A DNA stretch of 64,000 nucleotides from Thermohahella caldifontis (GCF_041153465.1 NZ_CP154858.1:2170001-2234000); one strand, 5' to 3'; shown: positions 1 to 9,237, counted from the first letter of the stretch. Translations and numbers: made by a program. Notes: generated by a model not told the origin, from the sequence alone.

Positions 1-407
1 GCCACCTTTGCCCTGGCGTTGCTCGACATCAACGATCTCAAGGGGATCAACCGGGCGCTGGGCCACGATGCCGGTGACCAGATCATCCGGACCCTTGCCC
101 TGGCGCTGAACGAGTGTCTGCGCGAAGAGGACGTGCTGGCCCGGACGGACGGTGACGAGTTCGCCATCCTGATGCCGGAAACCGATCTCCATCGGGCAGG
201 TCGTGCCATCAGCCGCTTCCTGCAGCTCATGGAAAGCCTGGAAGATCTGCCGGTCGAGCCCCAGCTGAGCATTGGTGTGACCGAGTTCCAGATGCTGGAC
301 ACCCAGCCGGAGCCGATCATCGCGCGGGCACGACAGGGTCTGGCTCAGGCGCGGCATCAGGGGGGCGGGCGGTGGTGTCCGTCGATCCGCTGGATATGGC
401 AGGCTGA
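1..407 (+). pseudogene. GGDEF-domain protein, 3' part, frameshifted near its end
   Basis: The reading frame is open from base 1, so the start lies outside the window. The protein matches the second half of a diguanylate cyclase (GGDEF) domain: a DINDLKGINRALGHDAGD segment, then RTDGDEFAIL at the active-site loop, then ARARQGLAQARHQG, which matches the end of the domain. The first glycine of the signature is Asp (DGDEF), so cyclase activity is uncertain. After the six-G run at 360-365 the frame runs into the next gene. Adding one G gives the natural ending GGRAVVSVDPLDMAG and a TGA at 405-407, just before the ATG at 412. I therefore read this as a separate gene with a one-base loss, real or artefactual, rather than a fusion. 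Confidence 0.7.
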
Positions 408-411
408 CGGC

Positions 412-933
412 ATGACGGACCCTCACCCGGGCCTCCAGGCCGAACAGGTCCGGCACACGCTGCGCATGCTGGCGGTGGCGGTGGCTCAGATCGAGTTTTC
501 CCTGCGCGAGAGTGAATCCTCGGTCAACACGCTGTCCCAATCCTTCACGCGGATGATCGGGCAACTGGAGGCGACCGCCCATGCGGACAAGCACTCGGCG
601 CTGGCCCGTGATCTGGAACACCTCCACGAGGAAACCGTACGCTGCGTGATGTCCTTCCAGTTCTTTGACCGGATGGCGCAGCGCCTGCATCACGTCAAGA
701 CGGGTCTGCAGCGCCTGGCCGATCTCATTGCCGACCCGGATCAGCTTGGCCGCGACGATGCCTGGCAGGCACTGCAGGCCGAAATCCGTCGCCGCTACAC
801 CATGCCCGAAGAACGCGCCATGTTCGATGCCATTCTCGCCGGCGCATCCGTGGACGAGGCCCTGAGCCAGTATCTGAGCGCCCTGAGCCAGACCAGCCGG
901 CCAGATGCCGGAGACGACATCGAACTGTTCTGA
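412..933 (+). CDS. CheZ-like chemotaxis-associated helical protein
   Basis: This 173-aa all-helical soluble protein starts at an ATG 4 bases after the restored stop of the GGDEF gene. Its centre reads FQFFDRMAQRLHHV. The D86-x3-Q90 spacing matches the Asp/Gln pair that CheZ uses to dephosphorylate CheY-P (D143 and Q147 in E. coli), and the surrounding helix resembles the CheZ one. The C-terminus ends in an acidic tail, DDIELF, reminiscent of the CheY-binding tail of CheZ. No cheZ is otherwise visible although a full che operon ends 8 bases away. The phosphatase role is inferred from the motif. In the uncorrected sequence the frame is continuous with the GGDEF fragment, so an automated call may fuse them. 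Confidence 0.6.
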   Translation: MTDPHPGLQAEQVRHTLRMLAVAVAQIEFSLRESESSVNTLSQSFTRMIGQLEATAHADKHSALARDLEHLHEETVRCVMSFQFFDRMAQRLHHVKTGLQRLADLIADPDQLGRDDAWQALQAEIRRRYTMPEERAMFDAILAGASVDEALSQYLSALSQTSRPDAGDDIELF

Positions 934-940
934 AACCGGT

Positions 941-2026
941 TCAGCGTGTGTGGCTGCGGGCCAGAATGGCCCCGGCAATCTGCTCCAGAGGCAGCACTTC
1001 CCGGGCAGCTCCGATTTTCACTGCACGTCCCGGCATCCCCCAGACCACGGATGAGGCTTCGTCCTGGGCAATGGTCCAGGCGCCTGCCGTCTTCATGTTC
1101 AGCAGTCCCCGGGCACCGTCTTCGCCCATGCCCGTCAGCAGCACGCCAATGGCCTCCGGGCCTGCGTGCTCTGCCACGGAATCAAAGAGCACGTCCACAC
1201 TGGGCCGGTGACGACTGACCCGGGGGCCCTTTTCCAGCTCGCAAACGTAGCCCTTGCCGTTCCAGCGTACCCGCAGGTGGTGGTCACCCTCGGCGATGAC
1301 GACACGGCCCGGCCGCACCGCCATGCCCGGTTCCGCTTCCACCACCTCCAGCGGCAGCAACCGGTTGATGCGCGCGGCAAAGGACGCGCTGAACCCGGCG
1401 GGGATATGCTGGACAATGACGATGCCCGGCACCTCCGTGCCCAGCCCCGAAAGGACGGTCGTCAAGGCGTCGAGGCCGCCCGTGGAGGCCCCCATGGCGA
1501 CAAGTTTGCGGGTATGGGCCGGCAGTGCCCCGGTCCGGGCACCGGCCTGGGCCGCGAGCATGGGTGTGCTGCGCCCACTCAGTGCCTGCAGGCGTTTCTG
1601 CCGGATGAGCAACACCTCCGGACTGACTGCCGCCGCCATGCGCAGCTTTTCCCGGATCTCGTCCGCCAGCGTCTCCAGTCCTTGACACAGGTCCCCCTGG
1701 GGCTTGCCTACATAGTCCAGTGCCCCGATTTCCAGTGCGTCGAGGGTAATCTGGCTGCCCTGCCGGGTCAGGCTGGAGACCATGATGACCGGCATGGGAC
1801 GCAGGCGCATGAGGTTGCGCAGGAAGGTGAGGCCGTCCATGCGTGGCATTTCCACGTCCAGTGTGATGACGTCCGGGTTCAGGGCCTTGATGGCTTCGCG
1901 CGCTTCATAGGGGTCGCCCGCCTCACCCACCACCTCCAGATCCGGTGCGCCATTGATGATCTCGCGCAGCAGGGCACGCATCAGCGGTGAGTCATCCACG
2001 ATCAGGACACGAACCGTTTTTGTCAT
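941..2026 (-). CDS. cheB: CheB, chemoreceptor glutamate methylesterase/deamidase
   Basis: This 361-aa protein has the classic CheB layout. A receiver domain (residues 1-125) carries D11/D12 and phospho-acceptor D57 in DVITLDVEMP, followed by a linker and the methylesterase domain. The catalytic triad is visible as S181 (GASTGG), H207 (VQHIPAGF) and D303 (GMGEDGA). It demethylates receptor glutamates when phosphorylated by CheA, giving adaptation. It is the last gene of the leftward che operon, 39 bases after cheD, and converges with the CheZ-like gene with a 7-base gap. Confidence 0.95.
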   Translation of the reverse strand: MTKTVRVLIVDDSPLMRALLREIINGAPDLEVVGEAGDPYEAREAIKALNPDVITLDVEMPRMDGLTFLRNLMRLRPMPVIMVSSLTRQGSQITLDALEIGALDYVGKPQGDLCQGLETLADEIREKLRMAAAVSPEVLLIRQKRLQALSGRSTPMLAAQAGARTGALPAHTRKLVAMGASTGGLDALTTVLSGLGTEVPGIVIVQHIPAGFSASFAARINRLLPLEVVEAEPGMAVRPGRVVIAEGDHHLRVRWNGKGYVCELEKGPRVSRHRPSVDVLFDSVAEHAGPEAIGVLLTGMGEDGARGLLNMKTAGAWTIAQDEASSVVWGMPGRAVKIGAAREVLPLEQIAGAILARSHTR

Positions 2027-2065
2027 CGTACACTCCTGTCAGTTTTCATCGGCGGCCCCGACTGC

Positions 2066-2692
2066 TCAGAAGAGATCCACCTCGCCGGCCACCGGCCCCT
2101 GGTCCAGAGTGCCACGGTAGCGCGTTTCACGCTGGATCAGGGTGTCGTTATGCAAGGATTCAAGCCGTTTGAGCAACACCTTGCCGCTGAGAGGATCATA
2201 GATGATCTTGCGCGGCTGCTGCCCGCCGAGATCAGCAGCCACGGCCCGGTAGCCTTCCAGTTGCAGGTATCGCTCGATGAATTCAATATTGCGTTCGCCC
2301 ACGTCGCTAATCCCGGCTACCACCTTCGCGCCGCCGAACAGCTTGAACTCCAGGCGGCCGCGGCGAGCGCCCATCTTGAGCAGGGCATTGATCAGGTGTT
2401 CCATGGCGTGATTGCCGTACCGGAAGGCGGCACTGAGCAGTTCCGTGGGGCCATCATCGCTGTGCGGCAGCATGAAATGATTCATGCCCCCGCAACCCGC
2501 CTCCGGATCGCGCACACAGGCCGCGATGCAGGAGCCGAGCACGGTGCCGATGAGCTCATTCTGGCAGGTCACATAGAACTCACCGGGCAGAAGCTTGACC
2601 ATCACACGCTCGCGGCGCTTGTCCCAGAACCGGTTGACATGCTCGAAACCGGGCGTGGGCGCAAAGGGCAATGCTTTTTTCCCGGGTCGCAT
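2066..2692 (-). CDS. cheD: CheD, chemoreceptor glutamine deamidase
   Basis: This 208-aa protein belongs to the CheD family, which deamidates specific receptor glutamines. The catalytic Cys55 lies in VLGSCIAAC and the His72 in GGMNHFMLP. Other family marks are LLPGEFYV near residue 35, the FKLFGGAK block, and GERNIEF further on. It has about 30 extra residues at the N-terminus compared with minimal CheD; an internal start at Met31 (MVKLLPGEF) is possible but would open a gap from cheR. It starts 2 bases after the cheR stop, consistent with translational coupling. Confidence 0.93.
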   Translation of the reverse strand: MRPGKKALPFAPTPGFEHVNRFWDKRRERVMVKLLPGEFYVTCQNELIGTVLGSCIAACVRDPEAGCGGMNHFMLPHSDDGPTELLSAAFRYGNHAMEHLINALLKMGARRGRLEFKLFGGAKVVAGISDVGERNIEFIERYLQLEGYRAVAADLGGQQPRKIIYDPLSGKVLLKRLESLHNDTLIQRETRYRGTLDQGPVAGEVDLF

Positions 2693-2694
2693 GG

Positions 2695-3537
2695 TCAGTG
2701 CCCCTGCTTCTGGTAGAGGGTTCGCCCAACGGGACGGAACCGGTTACTGAGGCCATGCAGGCTTTCCGAGTGTCCCATGACCAGATAGCCTTCCGGCCGC
2801 AATGACTCGGCAAAGCGCTGAATCAGTGCCATTTTCGTGGGCTTGTCAAAGTAGATCACCACGTTGCGGCAGAAAATCACATCAAAGGGCTCGGTGTGCC
2901 GGAAGGGACGAACCAGGTTCAGCTGCTGAAATGCCACCCGCTCACGCAGCTCAGCCCGGACACGTGCCTTGCCCGCCTGCCGCCCCTTGCCGCGCAGGAA
3001 CCAGCGCTTGCGAATGCGCTCATCCACACCGTCCAGGCGCTCAAGCGGGTAGATGCCCTGGCGCGCCGTGTCCAGCACGTCGGAATCGATGTCCGTGGCC
3101 AGCAGCTCGAAGGGCATGTTGGCCTCCGCGAGCGTGATGGCGATGGACCAGGGTTCCTCTCCGGTCGAACATCCGGCTGACCAGACCCTGAGGCGTGACT
3201 GACCTGCCGCCCGTGCGGCCGGGACAATCTGGTCACGCAGGTAGGCGAAATGGTGCGGCTCGCGAAAAAAGGAGGTCAAATTGGTCGTCAGGGCATTGAT
3301 GAAGGGGGTGAATTCCGTCTCCCGGTGGGCTTCCAGATAATCTGCATAGTCGCGGAAAGAGGTCAGCCCCAAGGCTCTTAGCCGTTTCGCCAGCCGGGCA
3401 TAGAACATTTCATATTTGGCGTCCGGTACCACGATGCCGGTATGCGCCTGGCTCAGCGCCCGCAACCGCTCAAAATCCGCCCATTCGAAGGCAAACTCCC
3501 GACGCGTTCCGGTGTCCGGGGTGTCGCCCATGATCAT
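2695..3537 (-). CDS. cheR: CheR, chemoreceptor glutamate methyltransferase
   Basis: This 280-aa SAM-dependent methyltransferase has an N-terminal helical CheR domain followed by the Rossmann fold. The SAM motif is VWSAGCSTGEEP, with the later block FDVIFCRNVVIYFDK and the C-terminal MGHSESL. It adds methyl groups to receptor glutamates. The ATG overlaps the STAS gene's stop as ATGA, which decides the start. The MCP upstream ends in a WEEF-type tail, the sort of peptide that tethers CheR and CheB. Confidence 0.95.
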   Translation of the reverse strand: MIMGDTPDTGTRREFAFEWADFERLRALSQAHTGIVVPDAKYEMFYARLAKRLRALGLTSFRDYADYLEAHRETEFTPFINALTTNLTSFFREPHHFAYLRDQIVPAARAAGQSRLRVWSAGCSTGEEPWSIAITLAEANMPFELLATDIDSDVLDTARQGIYPLERLDGVDERIRKRWFLRGKGRQAGKARVRAELRERVAFQQLNLVRPFRHTEPFDVIFCRNVVIYFDKPTKMALIQRFAESLRPEGYLVMGHSESLHGLSNRFRPVGRTLYQKQGH

Positions 3538-3809
3538 GCCTCGGTGTTGACCGGCAATGCTTCATCCAGTCCCAGATCACGCAAGGCGTCAACCAAAACG
3601 TCTGGCACGCCAACGAGGGTCAGGCGGCCTCCCGCCCGGGTCTGCCGCCTGGCCAGTACCAGCAGCAGCTGAATGCCCAGCGTATCCACCACTTCAACAC
3701 CCGAGGCATCCAGCGTCAGGGCGCTGTCAGCGGGCTGGTCGTCAAACTGATGCCTGAGGTTCTCCACGTGCTGGATGGTCAGCGCACGGGGCAACTCAAT
3801 CCGGTTCAT
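3534..3809 (-). CDS. STAS-domain protein (anti-sigma-antagonist-like)
   Basis: This 91-aa single STAS domain begins MNRIELPRALTIQHV, with LTLDASGVEVVDTLGIQ at residues 31-47. The position usually held by the phosphorylated Ser of SpoIIAA-like proteins is Thr43 in VDTLG. The ATG at 3809 is preceded by a strong GGAGGAG, so the longer open frame upstream is not used. It overlaps the preceding cheW by 14 bases and cheR by 4. STAS proteins inside che operons are known; partners usually are an anti-sigma-type kinase and a PP2C phosphatase. A SpoIIE-type phosphatase is encoded in the same island (12092-13236), but no matching kinase is seen. Confidence 0.85.
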   Translation of the reverse strand: MNRIELPRALTIQHVENLRHQFDDQPADSALTLDASGVEVVDTLGIQLLLVLARRQTRAGGRLTLVGVPDVLVDALRDLGLDEALPVNTEA

Positions 3810-4326
3810 GCTCTCCTCCCTGCGCCGCGGCAGCCGCAAACACTTCTGCAAAGCCGTCCGGATTGAGCAGCTGGTCCAGATCCACCAGCACAATCATTCG
3901 GTCATTGTGACGGATCATGCCCGACATGAAACGGGTGTCCAGCCGATGCCCCAACGTCGGTGGTGGCTGGATGGCCCCATCGGGCATGTCCACCACGTCC
4001 GCCACGCGATCCACCACCATGCCCATGACCGCCTCGGTGTCCGACACCTGCACGCTCACCACGATGATCACGGTTTCCCGGTCCGTGGTGGCATCCGGCA
4101 GACGGAAGCGCTTGCGCAGATCCACGACCGGCACGGCGCCCCCCCGAAAGTCCATGACGCCACTGACAAAGTCGGGCAGGTTGGGCAGCGGCCGGGGTGC
4201 CTGCCAGGCGCGGATTTCCCGGACACGCAGGATGTCCACGCCATATTGCTCGCCACCCAGCACGAAGGTCAGAGCCTGACGGTGCTGCCCGTCATTGACC
4301 GGATGCTCAGAACTCTTCCCATTCAT
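3796..4326 (-). CDS. cheW: CheW, adaptor between receptor and CheA
   Basis: This 176-aa CheW domain has the expected sequence of blocks: LTFVLGGEQYGVDILRV, VSGVMDFRGGAVPVVDL, MGMVVDRVADVVDM and the C-terminal MIVLVDLDQLL. The chosen ATG (MNGKSSEHP) overlaps the MCP stop by 20 bases; an in-frame GTG nine codons later (VNDGQHRQ) is an alternative. It contains an intact seven-base homopolymer at 4139-4145, which matters because several other genes here have lost a base in similar runs. It is the second CheW of the leftward operon and has a slightly longer C-terminus. Confidence 0.92.
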   Translation of the reverse strand: MNGKSSEHPVNDGQHRQALTFVLGGEQYGVDILRVREIRAWQAPRPLPNLPDFVSGVMDFRGGAVPVVDLRKRFRLPDATTDRETVIIVVSVQVSDTEAVMGMVVDRVADVVDMPDGAIQPPPTLGHRLDTRFMSGMIRHNDRMIVLVDLDQLLNPDGFAEVFAAAAAQGGEHEPD

Positions 4327-6631
4327 CCTCGGAGTCCTCGGTCTTGCCGGGTTTGAGCGGGCTGACGATCTGGTCCGTAGCCGCGCCGGGCTTGTCTCCG
4401 GGAACACCATGGGGCGGCGCGGCAGCGACCTGGCGTGGGGCACCTGCGGTCACGGCCTCCACGCCGTCCACGCGGAAGAAGGCCACCTGATGCGCCATGG
4501 CATCCGCCGATTCGATGGCCGACTCGCTGGCCGAGGCCACCTCTTCGGCCAATGCCGCATTCTGCTGGGTGATCTCGTCCAGCTCGCTGACGGCACGGTT
4601 GACCTGCTCGATCCCGCTGCTCTGCTCTTCCGTGGCACCGGCGATGTCGGAAATGTAGCCGGTAACCTTCTTGACGTTGGCAATGATTTCCGCGAGAGCG
4701 TCACCCGATTCATTGACGAGCTTGCCACCGGCTTCCACCTTGCGCACGCTGTCTTCGATCAGCTCCTTGATTTCACGGGCCGAGGTGGCAGATCGCTGGG
4801 CCAGGTTGCGCACCTCCGTGGCAACGACAGCAAACCCACGGCCGTGCTCACCCGCCCGGGCCGCTTCCACCGAGGCATTGAGCGCCAGAAGGTTGGTCTG
4901 GAAGGCGATGTCATCGATGACTTCGATAATGTCCGAAATGCGGCTGCTGGCGGCATTGATTTCCTGCATGGAGGCGATGGTCCGGCGCACGATCTCACCG
5001 CCCTGTTCGGCCTTGCTCTGGGTCTGAACGGCCAGTTCGTTGGCTTCACGGGCGTTGGTCGCCGTATTCCGCACATTGGCGGCGAGCTCCTCCATGGCAG
5101 AGGCCGTTTCTTCCAGATTCGAGGATTGCTTTTCCGTACGCTCGGACAGCTGGCTGTTGCCGGTGGCCACTTCCGTCATGGCCTGCTGAATGGTCCGGGT
5201 GGACTGGACAATGGCACGGATGGCATGGTGCAGCTTGTCCACCGCATTGTTCAGTGCCCGGGCGATGGTGCCGTATTGCCCCTGGTAACCCGTGTCGAGG
5301 CTGACGGTCAGATCCCCGTTGGCGAGCGCCTCTGCCGTGCGCTGGACATCATCGAAGACCTTTTGGATCTGGTCCAGAATGGTATTGAGGCCACGGCTCA
5401 GATTGAGTGCAAAACCCTCCTTGTCCTCCAGCCCGATGCGCGCGTCCAGCTTGCCTGCGGCCGCCTTTTCCACCAGGTTCTGTATTTCCTGCTCCACCTT
5501 CAGCTGCTGGGTGATGTCCGCCCATTCGACCACGGACCCCAAGCGCTCGCCATCCGGCCCGATGACCGGGGCGGCCGTCAGGTCAAAATGGCGTGAGCCG
5601 ATGGCAATGCGTGCCTTGTGCACGCCATTGAGGTGGCTCAGCAGCTGGCGCTGGTGGGCCGGATTCTTGTGAAACAGGTCGATGTTCTTGCCAATCAGGT
5701 CATCGGCACGAAAGTCGGGAAAGACCTCACGGATTTCCGCTTCCGCTACTTCGAACATCCGCTTGATCGCCGGGTTCATGTACACGATGTTAAACTGGTC
5801 ATCAGCCACCATCACGTTGGTCGTGACCGTTTCCAGTGCCTGCCGCAGCCGGCTGATCTCCTCAAACTGGGTCTTCAGGTTTTGCTGCATGGCCCGCAGT
5901 TCGCCATACAGCCCCGGTCGCTGGTCATCCAGCGCCAGCCTGAGGTTGCCGGAACGGATCTGGCGCGCAATCTCCGCCACTTCGGCCGGCTCGCCCCCGA
6001 TTTCCGCTTGCAGGAAACGCCAGAGCCTGAGCAGGTTCAGGGCGGCAATGACCATGACGGCCAGGACGCCCAAAGTCATGACCCAGCTGGCCAGGCTCAC
6101 CGAAGCCAAGGTCCGTTGCACACGGGCATCCGCATCCGACACAATGGTCTCGCCAGCTTTTTCGAGTGCCGATTCCAGATCCTCAAAGGCTGACCGGAAG
6201 GCGTCGTTTCCTTGCTGAAAGGCCACCTCGTTCGTCGTCCGGAGCTGACGCCGGGCTGCCTCAAAGTACCGTTTCAGGGGCGTCTCCACGCGCTGGATCA
6301 GCTCGGCCTCCTCGTCCGTCAGCCTGAGTGCCCGCAGCCGCTCGTAAGTCTGCTGCATGGCACGGATGACGTCATCCGCCTCCGCTGCCACCTCCTCCAT
6401 ACCCGCCTGATCCTGCGCCAGCACGGCGGCCAGATGCCGATAGGTCGCCGCCTCCAACCCCTCGTGATACATGTCCAGGAGGGTGACCTCCCGAACCAGG
6501 TGCACGGCTTCGCCCGTGCTGTCGGCCGTTGTGCGGATATCCCGCAATTCGTATAGCGTCAGCGCTGCCAGAATGACCAGTGCCCCCACCATCAGGGTGG
6601 CAAACCGAATCATGGCCTGTCGGATACTCAT
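4307..6631 (-). CDS. Methyl-accepting chemotaxis protein with HAMP and PAS domains
   Basis: This 774-aa receptor has a first membrane segment at about residues 8-28, a helical periplasmic region, and a second segment at about 183-204. A HAMP-like stretch follows, then a PAS domain (about 265-385: TTNVMVADDQFNIVYMNPA), a second HAMP-like region, and a long signalling hairpin with the tip [20 protein letters not shown]. The last residues, EDEWEEF, fit the W-x2-F pentapeptide that docks CheR and CheB at the end of a flexible linker. The start overlaps the restored cheW stop as ATGA. Its ligand cannot be read from the sequence; the PAS domain could hold a redox or small-molecule cofactor. Confidence 0.93.
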   Translation of the reverse strand: MSIRQAMIRFATLMVGALVILAALTLYELRDIRTTADSTGEAVHLVREVTLLDMYHEGLEAATYRHLAAVLAQDQAGMEEVAAEADDVIRAMQQTYERLRALRLTDEEAELIQRVETPLKRYFEAARRQLRTTNEVAFQQGNDAFRSAFEDLESALEKAGETIVSDADARVQRTLASVSLASWVMTLGVLAVMVIAALNLLRLWRFLQAEIGGEPAEVAEIARQIRSGNLRLALDDQRPGLYGELRAMQQNLKTQFEEISRLRQALETVTTNVMVADDQFNIVYMNPAIKRMFEVAEAEIREVFPDFRADDLIGKNIDLFHKNPAHQRQLLSHLNGVHKARIAIGSRHFDLTAAPVIGPDGERLGSVVEWADITQQLKVEQEIQNLVEKAAAGKLDARIGLEDKEGFALNLSRGLNTILDQIQKVFDDVQRTAEALANGDLTVSLDTGYQGQYGTIARALNNAVDKLHHAIRAIVQSTRTIQQAMTEVATGNSQLSERTEKQSSNLEETASAMEELAANVRNTATNAREANELAVQTQSKAEQGGEIVRRTIASMQEINAASSRISDIIEVIDDIAFQTNLLALNASVEAARAGEHGRGFAVVATEVRNLAQRSATSAREIKELIEDSVRKVEAGGKLVNESGDALAEIIANVKKVTGYISDIAGATEEQSSGIEQVNRAVSELDEITQQNAALAEEVASASESAIESADAMAHQVAFFRVDGVEAVTAGAPRQVAAAPPHGVPGDKPGAATDQIVSPLKPGKTEDSEDEWEEF

Positions 6632-7112
6632 GGGGTTTCTCCTTCCAGATCGGCCGGCAGGTGTCCGGCCCGGGTGTCAAACAGGGTGTCCAGATTCAGC
6701 AGGATGACCAGGCGGCCTGCATGTTCCGTCAGTCCGGAGACAAAACGCATGTCAATCCGGGAACGGAACCGGGGGCATCCTGAATGCGGGTCGCAGCGGC
6801 GGAAATCACGTCATTGAGCTGATCCACCACCAGCCCGCAGGTCTTGTCCCGGTCATTCTCCCGGCGGCCCACGAGAATGACCACCGTGTGCTTGTCAAAG
6901 GGGCGCGTGTTCAGGCTCAGGCGCCGGCGCAGGTCGGTGACCGGCACGATGGCACCGCGCACATTGACCAGCCCGCACTCCCAGGGGTCCGCGAAAGGCA
7001 CTCGGGTCACCGTCTCCCAGCTGCGGATCTCGCGCACGCGCAGGATGTCGATGGCATACACTTCGTCGCCCAGCGAGAAGGTCAGGTATTCACGTGTGGC
7101 CGTATCACTCAT
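6628..7112 (-). pseudogene. cheW: CheW, frameshifted in the last third
   Basis: The first 110 or so residues are a normal CheW (YLTFSLGDEVYAIDILRV, CGLVNVRGAIVPVTDL). The frame then goes wrong after TRIQDAP and stops at 6729-6731, giving 127 residues. The break coincides with a five-base homopolymer at 6771-6775. Restoring one base gives RFRSRIDMRFVSGLTEHA and VILLNLDTLF, exactly the missing CheW ending, for a total of 161 aa. The restored stop at 6628-6630 overlaps the MCP start as ATGA, like its neighbours. As given, it lacks the last beta strands and is probably non-functional unless this is a sequencing error. Confidence 0.85.
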
Positions 7113-9237
7113 GGGCAGCCGCCTCCTTTTCCTTCAGCAGGCCCATCAGCCCGTCCACATCCAGAATCAGGGCGACCCGCCCGTCACCCAGAATGGTCGC
7201 GCCGGACATGCCGGGCACACGCCGGTAATTGTCTTCCAGAGACTTGATGACAATCTGCTGCTGATTGAGCAGATCATCGACAAAAATGCCATAACGCTGG
7301 CGGTCCGTCTCCACGATCACGACGATGCCGTCCTCCAGTGCCGGCCGCATCGGCTGGTGGACACCCAGGATCTCCGCCAGCCGGATGACGGGCACATACT
7401 CACCACGCAGCTTGATGGTTTCGGTATCGCCACCCACGTAATGAATCATCGTCCGGTCCGGTTCCAGTGACTCCACAACCGAGACCAGCGGAATGATGTA
7501 GGTTTCATCCCCCACCCGGACCAGTTGTCCGTCCATGATCGCCAGCGTCAGGGGCAGGCGGATGATGAAGGTCGTGCCCTTGCCGGCTTCGGATTCCACG
7601 CTGATGCTGCCACCAAGGGCCTGCACATTGCGACGCACCACATCCATGCCGACGCCGCGGCCGGACAGATCGGTGACCGCCTCCTGGGTGGAGAATCCCG
7701 GCTCGAAAATCAGTTCGTCGATCTGCTGTGGCGTCAGCCGGGCGTCCGCCGGCACCACGCCCCGCTCACGCGCTTTCTGGAGCACCCGGTCACGATGGAT
7801 GCCGCCCCCGTCGTCCGCCACTTCAATCACGATATTGCCCACCTGGTGGTATGCCCGCAACCAGACATGACCGGTCCGGGGCTTGCCCGCCGCCTCCCGG
7901 GCCTCTGGCGGCTCAATACCGTGATCGATGCTGTTACGGACGAGGTGAACCAAGGGATCGGTGATTTTTTCGATCACCGTCTTGTCCACTTCCGTGTTCT
8001 CGCCGGACATGACCAGTTCAATGTCCTTGCCCAGTTGCCGGCTGAGGTCCCTGACCATGCGAGGAAAGCGGCTGAAGCAGAAGCTGATGGGCAGCATGCG
8101 GATCTGCATCACGCCTTCCTGCAGGGCACGGGTCTGACGCTGGAGCTGGGCCAGCCCTTCGTGCAGGCGGTCGTAGCCCTGCAGCTCCGGTTCATCGCGC
8201 AGCATGTTGAGCATGGATTGAGTGATCACCAGTTCGCCGACCATGTTGATGAGTGCATCGACCTTGGGCAGATCCACCCGGATGGACTGACTGGCCGCCG
8301 CAACCGGCGTGACCGGTGTCCGGGGCCTGGGCGCGGTCTCCGTCGCGGGCTTTGGCGCGTCCCGGGGCGTGACCTGGCCGTCGCCCTCACCGGCAGGGGA
8401 CGCCGCCTCCGTGTCCGCCGCCGGAGCCGGCGTTGTCGGTGCAGCTGCCGTCGGTGCGGTCGCCGGCCTGCCACCGGCTTCCCCGGACGAGGTCTCAGGG
8501 GAGCCCAGCACGGGTACCAGCGCCAGGTCGCATTCATCTTCCACCCAGCTGAACACCTCCTCGATGGTGTGCCGGGGTATGGCCTCATTCAGAATGATGG
8601 TCCAGCTCAGTTCCAGCCGCGTCGGGTCATACTCCGGCCAGGCCGGCAGCAGGCTGGTCTCACAGGTCACGGTGGCCGGTGCCAGTGCCATCAGCTCACG
8701 AATCAGCCGAAGCGGGTCGTTGCCGCGCTGTGCCAGTTCCGGATGGGGCTGAAACACGATCCGCCAGCCCGTCTGCACCGGTACCCCGGCTGGCTCCGGA
8801 TCCGGGGCAGGCCGCTTGTCGCCGGCCGGACTGGCCGGTGCCGGATCGCGCCCGCTCAATGCCGCTTCGAGGCGGGCCTGCTGCGCCGCGCACAGGTCCC
8901 TGTCCGGCTCGCTACCCTCACGTGCAGCGGTGAGCAGCATGCGCAGACAGTCCACGCTGCCGAGCAGGATGTCCACCACGTCCTGATCCAGCGCACGCTG
9001 GCCACTGCGAATGCGGTCGAGCAGGTTCTCCATGACATGCGTGAAGTCCGCCACAGCCTGGAAGCCAAAGGTGCCGGCTCCGCCCTTGATGGAATGGGCG
9101 GCCCGGAAAATGGTGTTGATGGCTTCCGCGTCAGGCGTGTTGACATCCAGTGCCAGCAGCCCCTGTTCGAGCACATCCACGTTCTCGAAGCTTTCTTCAA
9201 AGAAGATGGCGTGAAACTGGCTCAGGTCGATGCTCAT
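7105..9237 (-). CDS. cheA: CheA, chemotaxis histidine kinase
   Basis: This 710-aa protein has CheA domains in order. The HPt domain carries phospho-His48 in AAHSIKGGAGTFGF. A central region follows with a long Ala/Pro/Thr-rich linker (about 240-300). Then come the dimerisation helix (IRVDLPKVDALINMVGELVI), the ATPase domain with N box HLVRNSIDHGIE and G box DLSGRGVGMDVV, and a C-terminal CheW-like regulatory domain. It phosphorylates CheY and CheB in response to MCP/CheW. It is 21 bases after cheY and overlaps the next cheW by 8 bases. Confidence 0.95.
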   Translation of the reverse strand: MSIDLSQFHAIFFEESFENVDVLEQGLLALDVNTPDAEAINTIFRAAHSIKGGAGTFGFQAVADFTHVMENLLDRIRSGQRALDQDVVDILLGSVDCLRMLLTAAREGSEPDRDLCAAQQARLEAALSGRDPAPASPAGDKRPAPDPEPAGVPVQTGWRIVFQPHPELAQRGNDPLRLIRELMALAPATVTCETSLLPAWPEYDPTRLELSWTIILNEAIPRHTIEEVFSWVEDECDLALVPVLGSPETSSGEAGGRPATAPTAAAPTTPAPAADTEAASPAGEGDGQVTPRDAPKPATETAPRPRTPVTPVAAASQSIRVDLPKVDALINMVGELVITQSMLNMLRDEPELQGYDRLHEGLAQLQRQTRALQEGVMQIRMLPISFCFSRFPRMVRDLSRQLGKDIELVMSGENTEVDKTVIEKITDPLVHLVRNSIDHGIEPPEAREAAGKPRTGHVWLRAYHQVGNIVIEVADDGGGIHRDRVLQKARERGVVPADARLTPQQIDELIFEPGFSTQEAVTDLSGRGVGMDVVRRNVQALGGSISVESEAGKGTTFIIRLPLTLAIMDGQLVRVGDETYIIPLVSVVESLEPDRTMIHYVGGDTETIKLRGEYVPVIRLAEILGVHQPMRPALEDGIVVIVETDRQRYGIFVDDLLNQQQIVIKSLEDNYRRVPGMSGATILGDGRVALILDVDGLMGLLKEKEAAAHE

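Noticed and set aside
4139..4145. Seven-base homopolymer in cheW as another frameshift
   Set aside because: The reading frame and CheW motifs continue intact through it (FRGGAVPVVDL).
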